Positions 1-12,512 are shown, numbered from the stretch's first letter. The stretch is 64,000 nucleotides of DNA from Vannielia litorea (GCF_900142295.1 NZ_FSRL01000001.1:372001-436000), one strand, 5' to 3'. Program-made: numbers and translations. Notes: a model not told the origin generated them from the letters alone.

Positions 1-507
1 TCGATGACCCCGGCCCGCGAGGCGGTGCGGCGGCTGGCGGCGGAAGGGGCGCTGACCCTCTCCGCGTCGGGCCGTGTATCCACGCCGGTGCTGTCGAACG
101 ACCGGATCGAGGAACTGGCCGCGATTCGTGCCCTTCTGGAGCCGGAACTGGCCACCCGCGCCCTGCCGCGCGCCCACATGGCGCTGATCGAGCGGCTGGA
201 GGCAGTGAACGCGACCATCGCGGAGGTCACGGCGCGGGGCGATGCGGCGGGATACATCCGGGCGAACCTCGAATTTCACCGCACCCTCTACCTGCGGGCC
301 CAGGCCCCGGCGATGCTGGCGCTGGCCGAGACGGTCTGGCTCCAGCTCGGCCCCACCATGCGGCTGCTCTACGACAGGCTGCGCCGCAACGAGGTGCCGC
401 GCCATCATCGGCTGATCGTGGCGGCCCTCAAGGCTGGCGATGAGCCGGGCCTGCGGTTGGCCGTGCGCTCCGACGTGACCGGCGGTCTGAGGATGCTGGC
501 CACCTGA
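1..507 (+). CDS. GntR-family (FCD) transcriptional regulator, 5' partial
   Basis: The reading frame is open at the left edge and the first complete residues, SMTPAREAVRRLAAEGAL, are the recognition-helix end of a GntR winged helix, so the start lies outside the window. The remaining part is the all-helical FCD effector-binding domain, with the expected conserved acidic and His positions (for example NLEFHRTLY). FCD proteins of this kind usually sense small carboxylates or sugar acids and repress a neighbouring catabolic operon. The target cannot be inferred because the upstream side is missing. The next gene is convergent, 9 bases away. Confidence 0.85.
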   Translation, partial: SMTPAREAVRRLAAEGALTLSASGRVSTPVLSNDRIEELAAIRALLEPELATRALPRAHMALIERLEAVNATIAEVTARGDAAGYIRANLEFHRTLYLRAQAPAMLALAETVWLQLGPTMRLLYDRLRRNEVPRHHRLIVAALKAGDEPGLRLAVRSDVTGGLRMLAT

Positions 508-516
508 GGCGGGGCG

Positions 517-1353
517 TCACAGGCTCCGCAGCATGCCCTGCATCTCCAGCGCCGAAATCCCCAGCGTGGCGGCCAGTCGGGCAAGAAAGCCCTTCTCGGA
601 TTGGGTGATCGTGCCGTCCGACACGGTAACCATCAGCGCCCCCCGCATCAGCGTCTCGCGCTGGTGCGCGTTGAGGCCCTGGCCGAAGGCGCGGAACTCG
701 TCATCGGAGATCTTGCTGCCCGCCATGCCGATCAGCCGCTCGATCTGCTCGGCGGGGTAGGCAAGGCCGGTGAGCTTCTGGCTGGCGAAGGCGATGAGCT
801 TCACCTCCTCCGGGTCCACCACGCCATCGGCCTTGGCGGCATGGCACATCACATCGAGCACGCGCTGGGCAAAGCCATTGGCGCCTGTCATCGCGTTGCG
901 GCGGCGGCGCCGGCGCAGGCCGGCAAAGAGCTTGAGCAGGCCCATCAGCGCCACCGTCGCCCCGATCGCCGCAGAGCCGGCAAAGCCTGTCACCACCTGG
1001 GCGACCTGCATCCGGGGCTCGACCGGCAGGTTGCCCGGCGCCTCGCCGGACTGGAGCATCGCGGCCATGCGCTCCGGCGCGAGCGGAATGTACTTCTGTC
1101 CGGTGCAATTGTCGTAGGAGAGCGCATAGCTCTGCATCGAGCGCCAGAACCCGAGCTCAAGGATGTGCGACTTCTTCGACAGGTGGCAAAGCGCCATCTG
1201 GCCGCCCGCACCGTTGCCCGTGGTCGTATGCGCGACGAAATGGAGTTGCTCGCTCTCCATGATGAAGCCGCCACCCCGCCTGGCCTCGGCCTCGTGGCCG
1301 GTGACGGTGAGCGCCAGGGCGGCACTGGCCGCAATGGGTCCGAACTTGCGCAT
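517..1353 (-). CDS. Membrane-anchored protein with cytosolic TerB-like domain
   Basis: About 278 residues. An N-terminal signal peptide (hydrophobic stretch ending near EAEA) leads into an exported domain of about 90 residues with two cysteines. A single transmembrane helix follows at about residues 120-145, then a run of six arginines that should stay in the cytoplasm. The C-terminal 110 residues are a TerB-like all-helical domain with acidic turns (KADGVVDPEE and VSDGTITQSE), the type linked to metal binding in tellurite-resistance families. The second ATG at 1353 is preferred because AGAGGA lies 7 bases upstream; the ATG at 1359 is too close to it. Function unknown. Confidence 0.75.
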   Translation of the reverse strand: MRKFGPIAASAALALTVTGHEAEARRGGGFIMESEQLHFVAHTTTGNGAGGQMALCHLSKKSHILELGFWRSMQSYALSYDNCTGQKYIPLAPERMAAMLQSGEAPGNLPVEPRMQVAQVVTGFAGSAAIGATVALMGLLKLFAGLRRRRRRNAMTGANGFAQRVLDVMCHAAKADGVVDPEEVKLIAFASQKLTGLAYPAEQIERLIGMAGSKISDDEFRAFGQGLNAHQRETLMRGALMVTVSDGTITQSEKGFLARLAATLGISALEMQGMLRSL

Positions 1354-1459
1354 CGGCATGTCCTCTCGCTTTGGCTCAACAATCGGGGCTCTCCGGCCCA
1401 GTCCTTGCCAAAAGCGTTAACAACCGAATGCGGCGAGGCTTGGGCACAACCCGCGCACG

Positions 1460-1488
1460 AAAAAGGCCGCGGCGTTGCCACCGCGGCC
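1460..1488 (-). terminator. Intrinsic terminator of the suc-odh-lpd operon
   Basis: Read on the minus strand, GGCCGCGG and CCGCGGCC form a perfect 8-bp GC stem with an 8-base loop, followed directly by five T. It starts 24 bases downstream of the lpdA stop codon, which is where the operon should end. Confidence 0.85.
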
Positions 1489-1511
1489 CGGTCCCTGCGT
1501 CAGATGACGTG

Positions 1512-2906
1512 TCAGGCGTGGATCGCCCCGTCGCCGCAGGCCAGCGCGCTCTCGCGCACGGCTTCGGAGAAGGTCGGATGCGCGTGGCAGGTGCGGGCCA
1601 CGTCCTCGGCGGAGGCACCGAACTCCATCGCCACGCAGATCTCGTGGATCAGCTCGCCCGCCGCCGGGCCGATGATGTGGCAGCCCAGGATCCGGTCGGT
1701 CTCCTTGTCGGCCAGCATCTTCACGAAACCCTCGGCCTGGTGCACCGACTTGGCCCGCGCATTGCCCATGAAGGGGAACTTGCCGACCTTGTAGGCGCGG
1801 CCCTTCTCCTTCAGCGTCTCTTCCGTCTCGCCCACGCTCGCCACCTCGGGCGCGGTGTAGATCACGCCCGGAATGAGGCCGTAGTTGATGTGCGGCTTCT
1901 GGCCCGCCAGCATCTCGGCCAGCGCGGTGCCCTCGTCTTCGGCCTTGTGCGCGAGCATCGGCCCCGGAATGGCATCACCGATGGCATAAATGCCCTTCAC
2001 CGCGGTCTGGAAGTGATCGTCCACCTCCACCTGCCCGCGCTTTGTGAGCTTCACGCCAAGGCCTTCCAGCCCGAGGCCTTCGACGTAGGGCTTGCGACCC
2101 GTCGCCACCAGCACGGTGTCGGCCTTCAGCGTGTGGTCGCTCTCATCCTTGCGCAGCTTGTAGTGCACCGTGGCCTTGCCGCCCTTGGTCTCCACCTTGT
2201 TCACGGCGGCGCCCATGACGAACTCGAGCCCCTGTTTCTTCAGGATCCGCTGGAAGGTCTTGGCGACCTCGGCATCCGCGCCCGGCGTGATCGCATCGAG
2301 AAACTCGACCACGGTGACCTTGGTGCCCAGTCGGGCATAGACAGAGCCCAGCTCCAGCCCGATCACCCCGCCGCCGACCACGACCATCTCGTTCGGAACC
2401 TTGCCCAGCTCCAGCGCGCCGGTGGAGGTCACGACCGTTTTCTCGTCGATCTCGACCTCGGCGCCGGGAATGCTCGCAGGCTCGGAGCCCGTGGCGATGA
2501 CGATGTGCTTGGCCTCATGCACCTCCTCGCCCACCTTGACCTTGCCGGCCTCGGGGATCGAGCCCCAGCCCTTGAGCCAGTCGATCTTGTTCTTCTTGAA
2601 CAGAAATTCGATGCCCCCGGTGTTCTGGTCCACGGTCTTCTGCTTGTAGGCCTTCATCTGCGCCCAATCGACGGAGGGCGCCTTTCCCTTCAGCCCCATC
2701 TCGGCAAAGTTGTGCTCGGCCTCATGCAGCAGGTGGGAGGCATGCAGCAGCGCCTTGGAGGGGATGCAGCCCACGTTGAGGCAGGTGCCGCCCAGCGTTT
2801 CGCGGCCCTCGACCACGGCGGTTTTCAGGCCCAGCTGGGCACAGCGGATGGCGCAGACGTAGCCGCCGGGGCCGGCGCCGATGATGATCACGTCATATGC
2901 AGACAT
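1512..2906 (-). CDS. lpdA: Dihydrolipoyl dehydrogenase (E3)
   Basis: Flavoprotein that reoxidises the lipoyl groups of the 2-oxoglutarate dehydrogenase complex with NAD+. 464 residues, normal for the family. Visible: FAD-binding GAGPGG at 10-15, redox-active disulfide GGTCLNVGC (Cys42, Cys47), the second Rossmann motif [10 protein letters not shown], the FAD-contacting AIGD, and the catalytic His443/Glu448 dyad in HPTFSE near the C-terminus. An AGGAGA ribosome-binding site precedes the ATG. It is the last gene of the operon that carries sucA and odhB, so this copy is probably dedicated to that complex rather than to pyruvate dehydrogenase. Confidence 0.97.
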   Translation of the reverse strand: MSAYDVIIIGAGPGGYVCAIRCAQLGLKTAVVEGRETLGGTCLNVGCIPSKALLHASHLLHEAEHNFAEMGLKGKAPSVDWAQMKAYKQKTVDQNTGGIEFLFKKNKIDWLKGWGSIPEAGKVKVGEEVHEAKHIVIATGSEPASIPGAEVEIDEKTVVTSTGALELGKVPNEMVVVGGGVIGLELGSVYARLGTKVTVVEFLDAITPGADAEVAKTFQRILKKQGLEFVMGAAVNKVETKGGKATVHYKLRKDESDHTLKADTVLVATGRKPYVEGLGLEGLGVKLTKRGQVEVDDHFQTAVKGIYAIGDAIPGPMLAHKAEDEGTALAEMLAGQKPHINYGLIPGVIYTAPEVASVGETEETLKEKGRAYKVGKFPFMGNARAKSVHQAEGFVKMLADKETDRILGCHIIGPAAGELIHEICVAMEFGASAEDVARTCHAHPTFSEAVRESALACGDGAIHA

Positions 2907-2925
2907 GGGGTCTCCTTTGCGGGGG

Positions 2926-3288
2926 TCAGGGGGCGTTGCGCCCCTCGGGCAGCGGTGTGCCCTGATGAAAGCGGGCCTGCCACCCGGCGGGCGTTTCGGC
3001 CCAGAGAGTGGATCGGCTGGCCCATTGAATCTCGTCCGGGTAGCGGGTCTCGGAGATATAGGTCACCAGCGTGACGCCGGGGCCTATCGTCTGTGTCTCG
3101 AGCCCGTGCAAGCGGTGCTCCGAAGGGCGGCCCTCGGAGGTGTCCGTCAGCAGCTCCTCGCGGGTATACTTGCGGCCCGAGCGCGACAGCTCGAAGAACT
3201 CGGGGGCCAGAAGCTCCTCGATGGCGGCGCGGTCATAGGCGGAGGCGGCGGCCCAGATCGCGTTTTCGAGCGCGGCGAAATCGGTCAT
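2926..3288 (-). CDS. SnoaL/DUF4440-like small protein
   Basis: 120 residues with the pattern of the NTF2-like DUF4440 fold: an N-terminal helix ([13 protein letters not shown], then [19 protein letters not shown]), a central [10 protein letters not shown] strand pair, and a C-terminal strand rich in aromatic residues ([12 protein letters not shown]). Such proteins are small cone-shaped ligand-binding or enzymatic domains, often annotated only as nuclear-transport-factor-like. The start codon overlaps the stop of the upstream membrane-protein gene (ATGA), and lpdA begins 19 bases downstream, so the three are co-transcribed. No role in 2-oxoglutarate oxidation can be shown. Confidence 0.75.
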   Translation of the reverse strand: MTDFAALENAIWAAASAYDRAAIEELLAPEFFELSRSGRKYTREELLTDTSEGRPSEHRLHGLETQTIGPGVTLVTYISETRYPDEIQWASRSTLWAETPAGWQARFHQGTPLPEGRNAP

Positions 3289-3722
3289 CCCGCCACCCCG
3301 CTGAACGCGCCCTTGCGATAGAGATGCCAGGCAAACCAGGCGAGGCCCACGGCGAGCACGAACTCGACCACGGCCACGACCCAGATCATCGGGGTGACGA
3401 GCCATTGCGGCTCCACCCCCTCTGCGGCGCTGGGCGTGCGCCGCACGAGCAGAAAGGAAAAGCCGCAGATCGCCCAGATCAGCAGAACCGAAACAGGCTT
3501 GCGCGCGGGCAGGGTGTGCGACAGGGCGAGCAGCAGCAGGGCCGGGAGGAAGGCCACGGCGGCCAGGATCAGGAGCCAGGGCTGAAACCCGCCCCCGCCG
3601 AAGGTGCCGAGCCCCAGCACCCCCACGATGGAGAGAAACCCCAGCGTGAACCCGGCACTGCGCAGCCCGCGCGCCGTTTCGGGCGAGAAGGCAAGGGTTT
3701 CGGCGCGGGTGAGCAGGGTCAC
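3285..3722 (-). CDS. Small integral membrane protein between odhB and lpdA
   Basis: 145 residues with four hydrophobic segments that look membrane-spanning (beginning near GFTLGFLSIVG, PWLLILAAVAFLP, VSVLLIWAICGFSFL and MIWVVAVVEFVLAV). I do not recognise the family. The GTG start at 3722 is chosen because it overlaps the stop codon of the zinc-ribbon gene upstream (GTGA), a typical translational-coupling arrangement; an ATG at 3752 would overlap that gene by 34 bases. It lies in a three-gene accessory block inserted between odhB and lpdA. Confidence 0.65.
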   Translation of the reverse strand: MTLLTRAETLAFSPETARGLRSAGFTLGFLSIVGVLGLGTFGGGGFQPWLLILAAVAFLPALLLLALSHTLPARKPVSVLLIWAICGFSFLLVRRTPSAAEGVEPQWLVTPMIWVVAVVEFVLAVGLAWFAWHLYRKGAFSGVAG

Positions 3723-3910
3723 GGGGCAAGCTCCATCATCGCCGCGCCGCAAGACGGGCAGTGCAACGCCTCTGCCGCCCTGCGGAACGGGCCGAACCGG
3801 AACAGCCGCTTGCGCCTTTCTCCCGAGGGTGTGCGCTCGTTGAGATATTGCACTTCGCCGGAAAAACCGCAGGCCGTGCAGGTAAGGGTATTTGGAGTGA
3901 GCCAGGCCAT
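3719..3910 (-). CDS. Small zinc-ribbon protein
   Basis: 63 residues with two CxxC knuckles (Cys11/Cys14 in CTACG and Cys51/Cys54 in CPSCG) that should bind one zinc ion. Between them is a basic stretch, GERRKRLFRFG. Nothing shows whether it binds DNA or protein. Its start lies 68 bases after odhB, beyond a strong hairpin, so its expression may depend on read-through. A longer in-frame start at 3982 would run back across the hairpin and the odhB stop and is not believable. Confidence 0.6.
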   Translation of the reverse strand: MAWLTPNTLTCTACGFSGEVQYLNERTPSGERRKRLFRFGPFRRAAEALHCPSCGAAMMELAP

Positions 3911-3926
3911 CGCGTTTTCTGCCGGT

Positions 3927-3970
3927 GGGTTTCGCCCATCCTGCATATCCCTGCAGGGTGGGCGAAACCC
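3927..3970. repeat. Long hairpin just after odhB
   Basis: Two 19-base arms (3927-3945 and 3952-3970) pair perfectly except for one wobble position, around a 6-base loop. The hairpin starts 8 bases past the odhB stop and has no T-run. It may attenuate or process the operon transcript between the enzyme genes and the accessory genes. The core GGGTGGG...CCC resembles the shorter hairpin at 26816-26834, so it may belong to a repeated intergenic family. Confidence 0.7.
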
Positions 3971-3978
3971 GCCATGCC

Positions 3979-5520
<1,542 letters not shown>

Positions 5521-5524
5521 GTGA

Positions 5525-8491
5525 TCAGTTTCCTTCGATTCCGAGCGCCTCGTTCACGAGGGCTTCCTGTTGTGCCTTGTGCTGCGAGGCGAGGCCGGTG
5601 GCGGGAGAGGCCGAGGTGGCCCGGCCCACGTAATGCGGACGGGTGTGGGCGGCGTCGATCCGGCTCAGCACCCATTCGATGTTGCTTTCGATGAACGTCC
5701 AGGCGCCCTGGTTCTTGGGCTCTTCCTGGCACCAGATCATCTCGGCGCCCTTGAACCGCTCCAGCTCCTTGACGAGGGAGATGGCGGGGAAGGGGTAGAA
5801 CTGCTCGATCCGCAGCAGGTAGACATCGTCGATGCCGGCCGCGTCGCGCGCCTCCAGCAGGTCGTAGTAGACCTTGCCGGAGCACATCACCACGCGGCGG
5901 ATCTTGTCATCGGTGACCAGCTGGGTGTCGGAGTTGCCGTGCTCGGCATCGTCCCACAGCACCCGGTGAAAGCTCGATCCGGTGGTGAACTCCTCCATCC
6001 GGCTGACCGCCAGCTTGTGGCGCAGCAGCGATTTCGGCGTCATCAGGATCAGCGGCTTGCGGAAGCTGCGGTGGACCTGGCGGCGCAGGATGTGGAAGTA
6101 GTTGGCCGGGGTCGTGCAGTTGGCCACGATCCAGTTGTCCTGCCCGCACATCTGCAAGAAGCGCTCGAGACGGGCGGAGGAGTGCTCCGGCCCTTGGCCC
6201 TCGAACCCGTGCGGCAGCAGGCAGACAAGGCCCGACATCCGCAGCCACTTGCTCTCGCCCGAGCTGACGAACTGGTCGAACATGATCTGCGCACCGTTGG
6301 CGAAGTCGCCGAACTGCGCCTCCCAGAGCACCAGTGCGTTGGGCTCGGCCAGGCTGTAGCCGTATTCGAAGCCCAGCACCGCGTATTCCGAGAGCATCGA
6401 GTCGATGACCTCGTAGTTGGCCTGGCCCGAGCGGATGTGGTTGAGCGGATAGTAGCGCTCCTCGGTGTCCTGGTTCACGAAGGCGGAGTGCCGCTGCGAG
6501 AAGGTGCCGCGGGTGCTGTCCTGCCCGGCCAGCCGCACCGGGTAGCCCTCGGTCAGCAGGGAGCCGAAGGCCAGCGCCTCGCCCGTCGCCCAGTCGATGC
6601 CCTCGCCCTTCTCGATCATCTCGGCCTTCGCGCCCAGCATCCGCTCCACGGTCTTGTGCAACGCATAGCCTTCGGGCGCGGTGGTCAGCGCCTTGCCGAC
6701 CTCCTTGAAGGTCTCCTCGGCAATCGCCGTCTCGCCGCGCTGGTACTCCTCGCCGCGCCGGTCGAGGTGGCTCCAGCGGCCATCCAGCCAGTCGGCCTTG
6801 TTGGGCTTGTAGTTCTTCCCGGCTTCGAACTCGTCGTTCAGATAGGCCTGGAACGCCGCCTTCATGTCCTCGATCTCGCCCTCGGGGATCAGCCCGTCCT
6901 TGACCAGCCGCTCGGTGTAGAGGCTCAGGGTCGTCTTGTGACCCTTGATCCGCTTGTACATGATCGGGTTGGTGAACATCGGCTCGTCACCCTCGTTATG
7001 ACCGAAACGGCGATAACAGAAGATGTCCAGCACCACGTCCTTGTGGAACTTCTGGCGGAACTCGGTGGCCACCCTGGCGGCATGCACCACCGCCTCCGGG
7101 TCGTCGCCGTTCACATGGAAGATCGGCGCCTCCACCATCAGCGCGATGTCGGTGGGGTAGGGCGACGAGCGCGAGAAATGCGGCGCGGTGGTGAAGCCGA
7201 TCTGGTTGTTCACCACGATATGAATGGTGCCGCCGGTGCGGTGCCCGCGCAGGCCCGACAGGCCGAAACATTCGGCCACCACGCCCTGGCCGGCAAAGGC
7301 CGCGTCGCCGTGCAGAAGGATCGGCAGGACCTCGGTGCGCTGCTTGTCGCCCAGCTGGTCCTGCTTGGCGCGGGCCTTGCCCAGCACCACCGGGTTCACT
7401 GCCTCGAGGTGCGAGGGGTTGGCGGTGAGGCTGAGGTGCACGGTGTTGCCGTCGAACGAACGGTCGGAGGAGGCGCCGAGGTGGTATTTCACGTCGCCCG
7501 AGCCATCCACGTCTTCCGGCTTGAAGCTGCCGCCCTGGAACTCGTTGAAGATCGCGCGGTAGGGCTTGGCCATCACGTTGGCCAGCACGCTCAAGCGGCC
7601 CCGGTGGGGCATCCCGATCACGATCTCCTTCACGCCGAGGTTGCCGCCCCGCTTGATGATCTGCTCCATTGCCGGCACCAGGCTCTCGCCGCCGTCCAGG
7701 CCAAACCGCTTTGTGCCCATGTATTTGACATGGAGAAACTTCTCGAAGCCCTCGGCCTCCACCAGCTTGTTCAGGATCGCCTTGCGCCCTTCGCGGGTGA
7801 AGGCGATCTCCTTGCCCAGCCCCTCGATGCGCTCCTTCAGCCAGGAGGCCTCCTCGGGGTCGGAGATGTGCATGTACTGCAAGGCAAAGGTGCCGCAGTA
7901 GGTGCGCCGGACGATCTCGAGGATCTGCCGCAGCGAGGCGAACTTCAGGCCCAGCACCTCGTCGATGAAGATCGGGCGGTCCATGTCGGCATCGGTGAAG
8001 CCGTAGCTCTTGGGGTCGAGCTCGGGATGGGGCGTCTGGTCCTGCATGCCGAGCGGGTCGAGATCGGCCACGAGGTGTCCGCGGATCCGGTAGGCGCGGA
8101 TGAGCATCAGCGCGCGGATCGAGTCGAGAACCGCGGTCTTGATCGCCTCCTCGCTCACCGGAGCGGCGCTGGCACCGGCGGCCTCCTTGATTTTCTGCGC
8201 GGCTCCGCGGCCCTCGGTGGTGGGCTCGGCGGGCCACTCGCCGGTGAGCGCAGCGGTCAGGTCATCGGCGGGCACCGGTGGCCAGTCCTTGCGTGCCCAC
8301 GACGGGCCCTTGGCCTCTGCCTTCACATCGGTCTCACCGTCGCCCAGCTGCCGGAAGAACTCGGCCCAGGCGCCATCGACCGAATTCGGATCGTCGGCGT
8401 ATTTGGCGTAAAGCTGTTCGAGGTAGGCCGCGTTGTGCCCCTGCATGAAGCTGGAGGCGTGGAAAAGGTCGTTGGGGCTTTGGTCGGTCAT
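5525..8491 (-). CDS. sucA: 2-oxoglutarate dehydrogenase E1
   Basis: Thiamine-diphosphate-dependent E1 that decarboxylates 2-oxoglutarate and succinylates the lipoyl arms of OdhB. About 988 residues, slightly longer than the E. coli enzyme. The N-terminus has the family's E2/E3-contacting region ([17 protein letters not shown]). The central part has the GMPHRGRL and [10 protein letters not shown] motifs of the diphosphate site, and the C-terminal half the [12 protein letters not shown] and [10 protein letters not shown] motifs. The ATG at 8491 is preferred over 8518 because AGGTGG precedes it by 4 bases. It lies between sucD and odhB. Confidence 0.97.
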   Translation of the reverse strand: MTDQSPNDLFHASSFMQGHNAAYLEQLYAKYADDPNSVDGAWAEFFRQLGDGETDVKAEAKGPSWARKDWPPVPADDLTAALTGEWPAEPTTEGRGAAQKIKEAAGASAAPVSEEAIKTAVLDSIRALMLIRAYRIRGHLVADLDPLGMQDQTPHPELDPKSYGFTDADMDRPIFIDEVLGLKFASLRQILEIVRRTYCGTFALQYMHISDPEEASWLKERIEGLGKEIAFTREGRKAILNKLVEAEGFEKFLHVKYMGTKRFGLDGGESLVPAMEQIIKRGGNLGVKEIVIGMPHRGRLSVLANVMAKPYRAIFNEFQGGSFKPEDVDGSGDVKYHLGASSDRSFDGNTVHLSLTANPSHLEAVNPVVLGKARAKQDQLGDKQRTEVLPILLHGDAAFAGQGVVAECFGLSGLRGHRTGGTIHIVVNNQIGFTTAPHFSRSSPYPTDIALMVEAPIFHVNGDDPEAVVHAARVATEFRQKFHKDVVLDIFCYRRFGHNEGDEPMFTNPIMYKRIKGHKTTLSLYTERLVKDGLIPEGEIEDMKAAFQAYLNDEFEAGKNYKPNKADWLDGRWSHLDRRGEEYQRGETAIAEETFKEVGKALTTAPEGYALHKTVERMLGAKAEMIEKGEGIDWATGEALAFGSLLTEGYPVRLAGQDSTRGTFSQRHSAFVNQDTEERYYPLNHIRSGQANYEVIDSMLSEYAVLGFEYGYSLAEPNALVLWEAQFGDFANGAQIMFDQFVSSGESKWLRMSGLVCLLPHGFEGQGPEHSSARLERFLQMCGQDNWIVANCTTPANYFHILRRQVHRSFRKPLILMTPKSLLRHKLAVSRMEEFTTGSSFHRVLWDDAEHGNSDTQLVTDDKIRRVVMCSGKVYYDLLEARDAAGIDDVYLLRIEQFYPFPAISLVKELERFKGAEMIWCQEEPKNQGAWTFIESNIEWVLSRIDAAHTRPHYVGRATSASPATGLASQHKAQQEALVNEALGIEGN

Positions 8492-8566
8492 GATGCCACC
8501 TGATGTGTTGAAGGCCACGGACGGAATCCCCCGCCCGCGGCCGTTGTCGCGCGATATGTGCCGGGC

Positions 8567-9448
8567 CTAGCCAATCGCCTTCAGCACGGCCTCGCCCAGG
8601 GTCGCGGGGCTGTCGGCCACCACGATGCCGGCGGAGCGCATTGCTTCGATCTTGCTTTCGGCGTCGCCCTTGCCGCCCGCCACGATGGCGCCCGCATGGC
8701 CCATGCGGCGGCCCGGAGGGGCGGTGCGGCCGGCGATGAAACCGGCGACCGGCTTCCAGCGGCCCTTCTTCTTCTGCTCGGCCAGGAACTCGGCGGCCTC
8801 CTCCTCGGCGGAGCCGCCGATCTCGCCGATCATGATGATCGAATGGGTCTCGTCGTCGTCCAGGAACATGTCGAGCACGTCGATATGCTCGGTGCCCTTG
8901 ATCGGGTCGCCGCCGATGCCCACGGCGGTGGACTGGCCGAGGCCTGCGTCGGAGGTCTGCTTTACCGCCTCGTAGGTCAGCGTGCCGGAGCGCGAAACCA
9001 CGCCCACCGAGCCGCGCTTGTGGATGTGGCCGGGCATGATGCCGATCTTGCAGGCGTCGGGCGTGATGACACCGGGGCAGTTGGGGCCGATCAGCCGCGA
9101 GGAGGAACCTTCCAGCGCCCGCTTCACGCTCATCATGTCGAGCACCGGGATCCCTTCGGTTATGCAGACGATCAGCTCCATCTCTGCGTCGATCGCCTCG
9201 AGGATCGAGTCGGCGGCAAAGGGCGGCGGCACGTAGATCACCGAGGCATTGGCCCCGGTCACGGCCTTGGCCTCATGCACCGAGTTGAAGACCGGCAGGT
9301 CAAGGTGGCTCTGCCCGCCTTTGCCGGGGGTCACGCCACCGACCATCTTGGTGCCATAGGCAATCGCCTGCTCCGAGTGGAACGTGCCCTGGCTGCCGGT
9401 AAAGCCCTGGCAGATCACCTTGGTGTTTTCGTCTACGAGAATGGCCAT
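8567..9448 (-). CDS. sucD: Succinyl-CoA synthetase alpha subunit
   Basis: Alpha subunit that binds CoA and carries the phosphohistidine in the substrate-level phosphorylation step of the TCA cycle. 293 residues, normal length. Visible are the CoA-site start ([17 protein letters not shown]), the GPNCPG motif, and the active His at about residue 251 in [17 protein letters not shown] lies just upstream of the ATG. It partners SucC, but a small secreted-protein gene separates the two, whereas sucC and sucD are adjacent in most bacteria. Confidence 0.97.
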   Translation of the reverse strand: MAILVDENTKVICQGFTGSQGTFHSEQAIAYGTKMVGGVTPGKGGQSHLDLPVFNSVHEAKAVTGANASVIYVPPPFAADSILEAIDAEMELIVCITEGIPVLDMMSVKRALEGSSSRLIGPNCPGVITPDACKIGIMPGHIHKRGSVGVVSRSGTLTYEAVKQTSDAGLGQSTAVGIGGDPIKGTEHIDVLDMFLDDDETHSIIMIGEIGGSAEEEAAEFLAEQKKKGRWKPVAGFIAGRTAPPGRRMGHAGAIVAGGKGDAESKIEAMRSAGIVVADSPATLGEAVLKAIG

Positions 9449-9519
9449 CGGCACGTTCCTCTTTGTTGTCCGGCCCTCGGGCCCTGTTTCGGACGGGGCC
9501 TGCGGCGGCCCCGGTTGTA

Positions 9520-10028
9520 TCACTTGGGCGCGAAGGTAAATCGCACCTGGTTGTCGCTCTCGCTATGGCAGACAGGGTCCTGGCCGCCGGAGGTGATGCC
9601 CACCGCACGGCCCTCGCCCAGCGTCCAGCCGGTGCAGCCCTCGATCTCCAGCGGGGTCGCGTCGGCGCCCACCGTCTCGAGAAAGGCCGACAAGGTGACC
9701 GTGCCTATTGCCGTGCCCTGCGCCGTGTTGTCCACCGCGCAGATCTCGCCATCGGCATAGAGCGTCACGAAGAGCGGGCCCTCGGGCGGGGTCATCTCGA
9801 CCATGCCCATCTCGCTGTCGCCGAACACCTCCCAGCCGCGAGCCCTGAAGAACCCGGCGGTTGCCTCCGGGTCTCCGTTGCCCAGCAGGCAGGCCGAATA
9901 GGCACCGAGCTGCGCCTCGGGCGATGCCGGCGCGTTCAGCTGCGCCACCAGCGCCTCGAGAATCGCCACGTTCTGCGCAGCCGCCGGAGCAGCGGCCATG
10001 CAGGCCAGCAGAGGGAGCGCGAGACGCA

Positions 10029-10029
<1 letters not shown>
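9520..10029 (-). CDS. Predicted periplasmic protein between sucC and sucD
   Basis: 169 residues. A clear signal peptide ([19 protein letters not shown]) predicts export and cleavage after AAAQ. The mature part has four cysteines (in YSACLLG, GEICAVD, IEGCTG and DPVCHSE) that could form disulfides. I do not recognise the family. Its start codon overlaps the sucC stop by one base (TGATG), so it is translationally coupled to a cytoplasmic TCA enzyme although its product leaves the cytoplasm. sucD starts 71 bases further on. Confidence 0.75.
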
Positions 10030-11222
<1,193 letters not shown>

Positions 11223-11329
11223 GAAGCTGTTCCTCAAGCTGCGGTTCGCTCCCGTCCTTGGCACAGGCAATCGGCAAGGCAAACAAAAATCACCTTCAAA
11301 AGCGGGGGCTAACGGAGATTATTGCGATT

Positions 11330-11339
11330 TGTGATCACA
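11330..11339. promoter_or_regulatory. Operator-like palindrome, suc promoter site 1
   Basis: Perfect 10-bp palindrome TGTGATCACA, 107 bases before the sucC start. An identical copy lies exactly 21 bp away and the same pair occurs before sdhC. On the sucC strand a shared GTTAGC element follows 16 bases later. Confidence 0.75.
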
Positions 11340-11350
11340 GCCAAGAATTG

Positions 11351-11360
11351 TGTGATCACA
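11351..11360. promoter_or_regulatory. Operator-like palindrome, suc promoter site 2
   Basis: Second TGTGATCACA, in phase with site 1 at two DNA turns. It also lies 93 bases upstream of the divergent glycosyltransferase gene, so a bound factor could affect both directions. Confidence 0.75.
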
Positions 11361-11453
11361 AGTTAAGGCAGTGCTAACGCTATCATGGGAATCACCCCGC
11401 CCAGGCGCCGCCGGGGCTGGCCAGAGCCGCGCCGGAGAGGTATGCATTCGGCC

Positions 11454-12509
11454 ATGAACGAGACCTCAAGACAGGGCAAACCCCCGACCTGGGCCGTCGT
11501 CGCCACCGTGCGCGAACCGGCCGAACTTGTGCTGGCCTTCGTCGCCCACCACCTCGAACTCGGCGCCGCCAAGGTGCTTATCTACCTCGACGACCCCGAC
11601 GATCCGCTGCGCCCGATCCTGCGCGCCAAGTCGGGCGTCAACGTCGTCGCCTGCAACGAGGACTACTGGAACAAGGTCAACAAGGGCAGGGGGCGGCCGC
11701 CCAACCAGAACGCCCGGCAGGCGATCAACGCCACCACCGCCTACAAGAAGGTGAAGGCCGACTACCTGCTGCACCTCGATGCCGACGAGTTCCTGCACAT
11801 GGCCCGCCCCTTCGCAGAAGAGGTCGCCCGCCTCGAGGCCGATGACATCTGGCTGCGCGTGCCCGCCGTCGAGCGCTGCTGGCTCGCGGGCGACCGCTCC
11901 GAGCACATCTTTTCCGGCGTGTTCCGCCATCCGATCAAGCAGGCCCCGCTGGTCGCCAAGCGGATTTACGGCGAGGAGGTTGCGCCCTACCTCGCCAACG
12001 GACTCGCCGGCTCGTCGCACGGCAAGCCGCTGGTGCGCACGGGCCACAAGGTTCAGCTGCAGGTCCATGCCGCCAAGCTCCCCGGCAAGAACAGCGGATG
12101 GGCCCCGCACAAGAAGGCCACCGGCCTGCACGTGCTGCACTTCGACGGGCTGACACCGCTGCATTGGGCGGCAAAGACCCTGCGCTATGCCGAGCAGGGC
12201 GACGAGGTGATCGACCACCTCCTCCACGAGGAACGCGCCCTCCAGGTCCGCCACGTGCGCGACAACATCGGCTCCATGCCCGAGCTGCTGCGCTTCTTCC
12301 GCAAGATCACCGGCCTCACGCCCGAGCAGGCCCGTGCCCTCACCGAACACGGCCGCCTCAGCGCGATGAAGATCGACCCGGAAGCCGCCATGCGCCGCGC
12401 ATTCCCCGAGATCGAGGCCGACTTCTCCTTCCGCGCCTTCGACCTCAAGCTCGGCGCCGAGAACGCCAAGCGGCTGATGAAGAAGATCGCGGCCAGCCAG
12501 GCGGCCTGA
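11454..12509 (+). CDS. Glycosyltransferase family 2-type protein
   Basis: 351 residues. The N-terminus (TWAVVATVREPAELVLAFVAHHLELGA) and the metal/nucleotide-sugar motif HLDADEF fit the Glyco_tranf_2_4 branch of GT-A glycosyltransferases that modify surface polysaccharides. A basic C-terminal region (MKKIAASQ) ends the protein. The start could be 11442 or 11454; GGAGAGG lies just upstream of both. No signal peptide. It is divergent from sucC across the palindrome-bearing promoter region and convergent with the next gene, with only three bases between the stops. Acceptor and sugar are unknown. Confidence 0.8.
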   Translation: MNETSRQGKPPTWAVVATVREPAELVLAFVAHHLELGAAKVLIYLDDPDDPLRPILRAKSGVNVVACNEDYWNKVNKGRGRPPNQNARQAINATTAYKKVKADYLLHLDADEFLHMARPFAEEVARLEADDIWLRVPAVERCWLAGDRSEHIFSGVFRHPIKQAPLVAKRIYGEEVAPYLANGLAGSSHGKPLVRTGHKVQLQVHAAKLPGKNSGWAPHKKATGLHVLHFDGLTPLHWAAKTLRYAEQGDEVIDHLLHEERALQVRHVRDNIGSMPELLRFFRKITGLTPEQARALTEHGRLSAMKIDPEAAMRRAFPEIEADFSFRAFDLKLGAENAKRLMKKIAASQAA

Positions 12510-12512
12510 CGA

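Noticed and set aside
5570-8503. A 977-codon open frame on the plus strand opposite sucA, and similar long antisense frames opposite lpdA, odhB, sdhA, ecm and others
   Set aside because: High GC content suppresses stop codons on the opposite strand. These frames are His/Arg/Gly-rich, match no family and cover well-supported enzyme genes.
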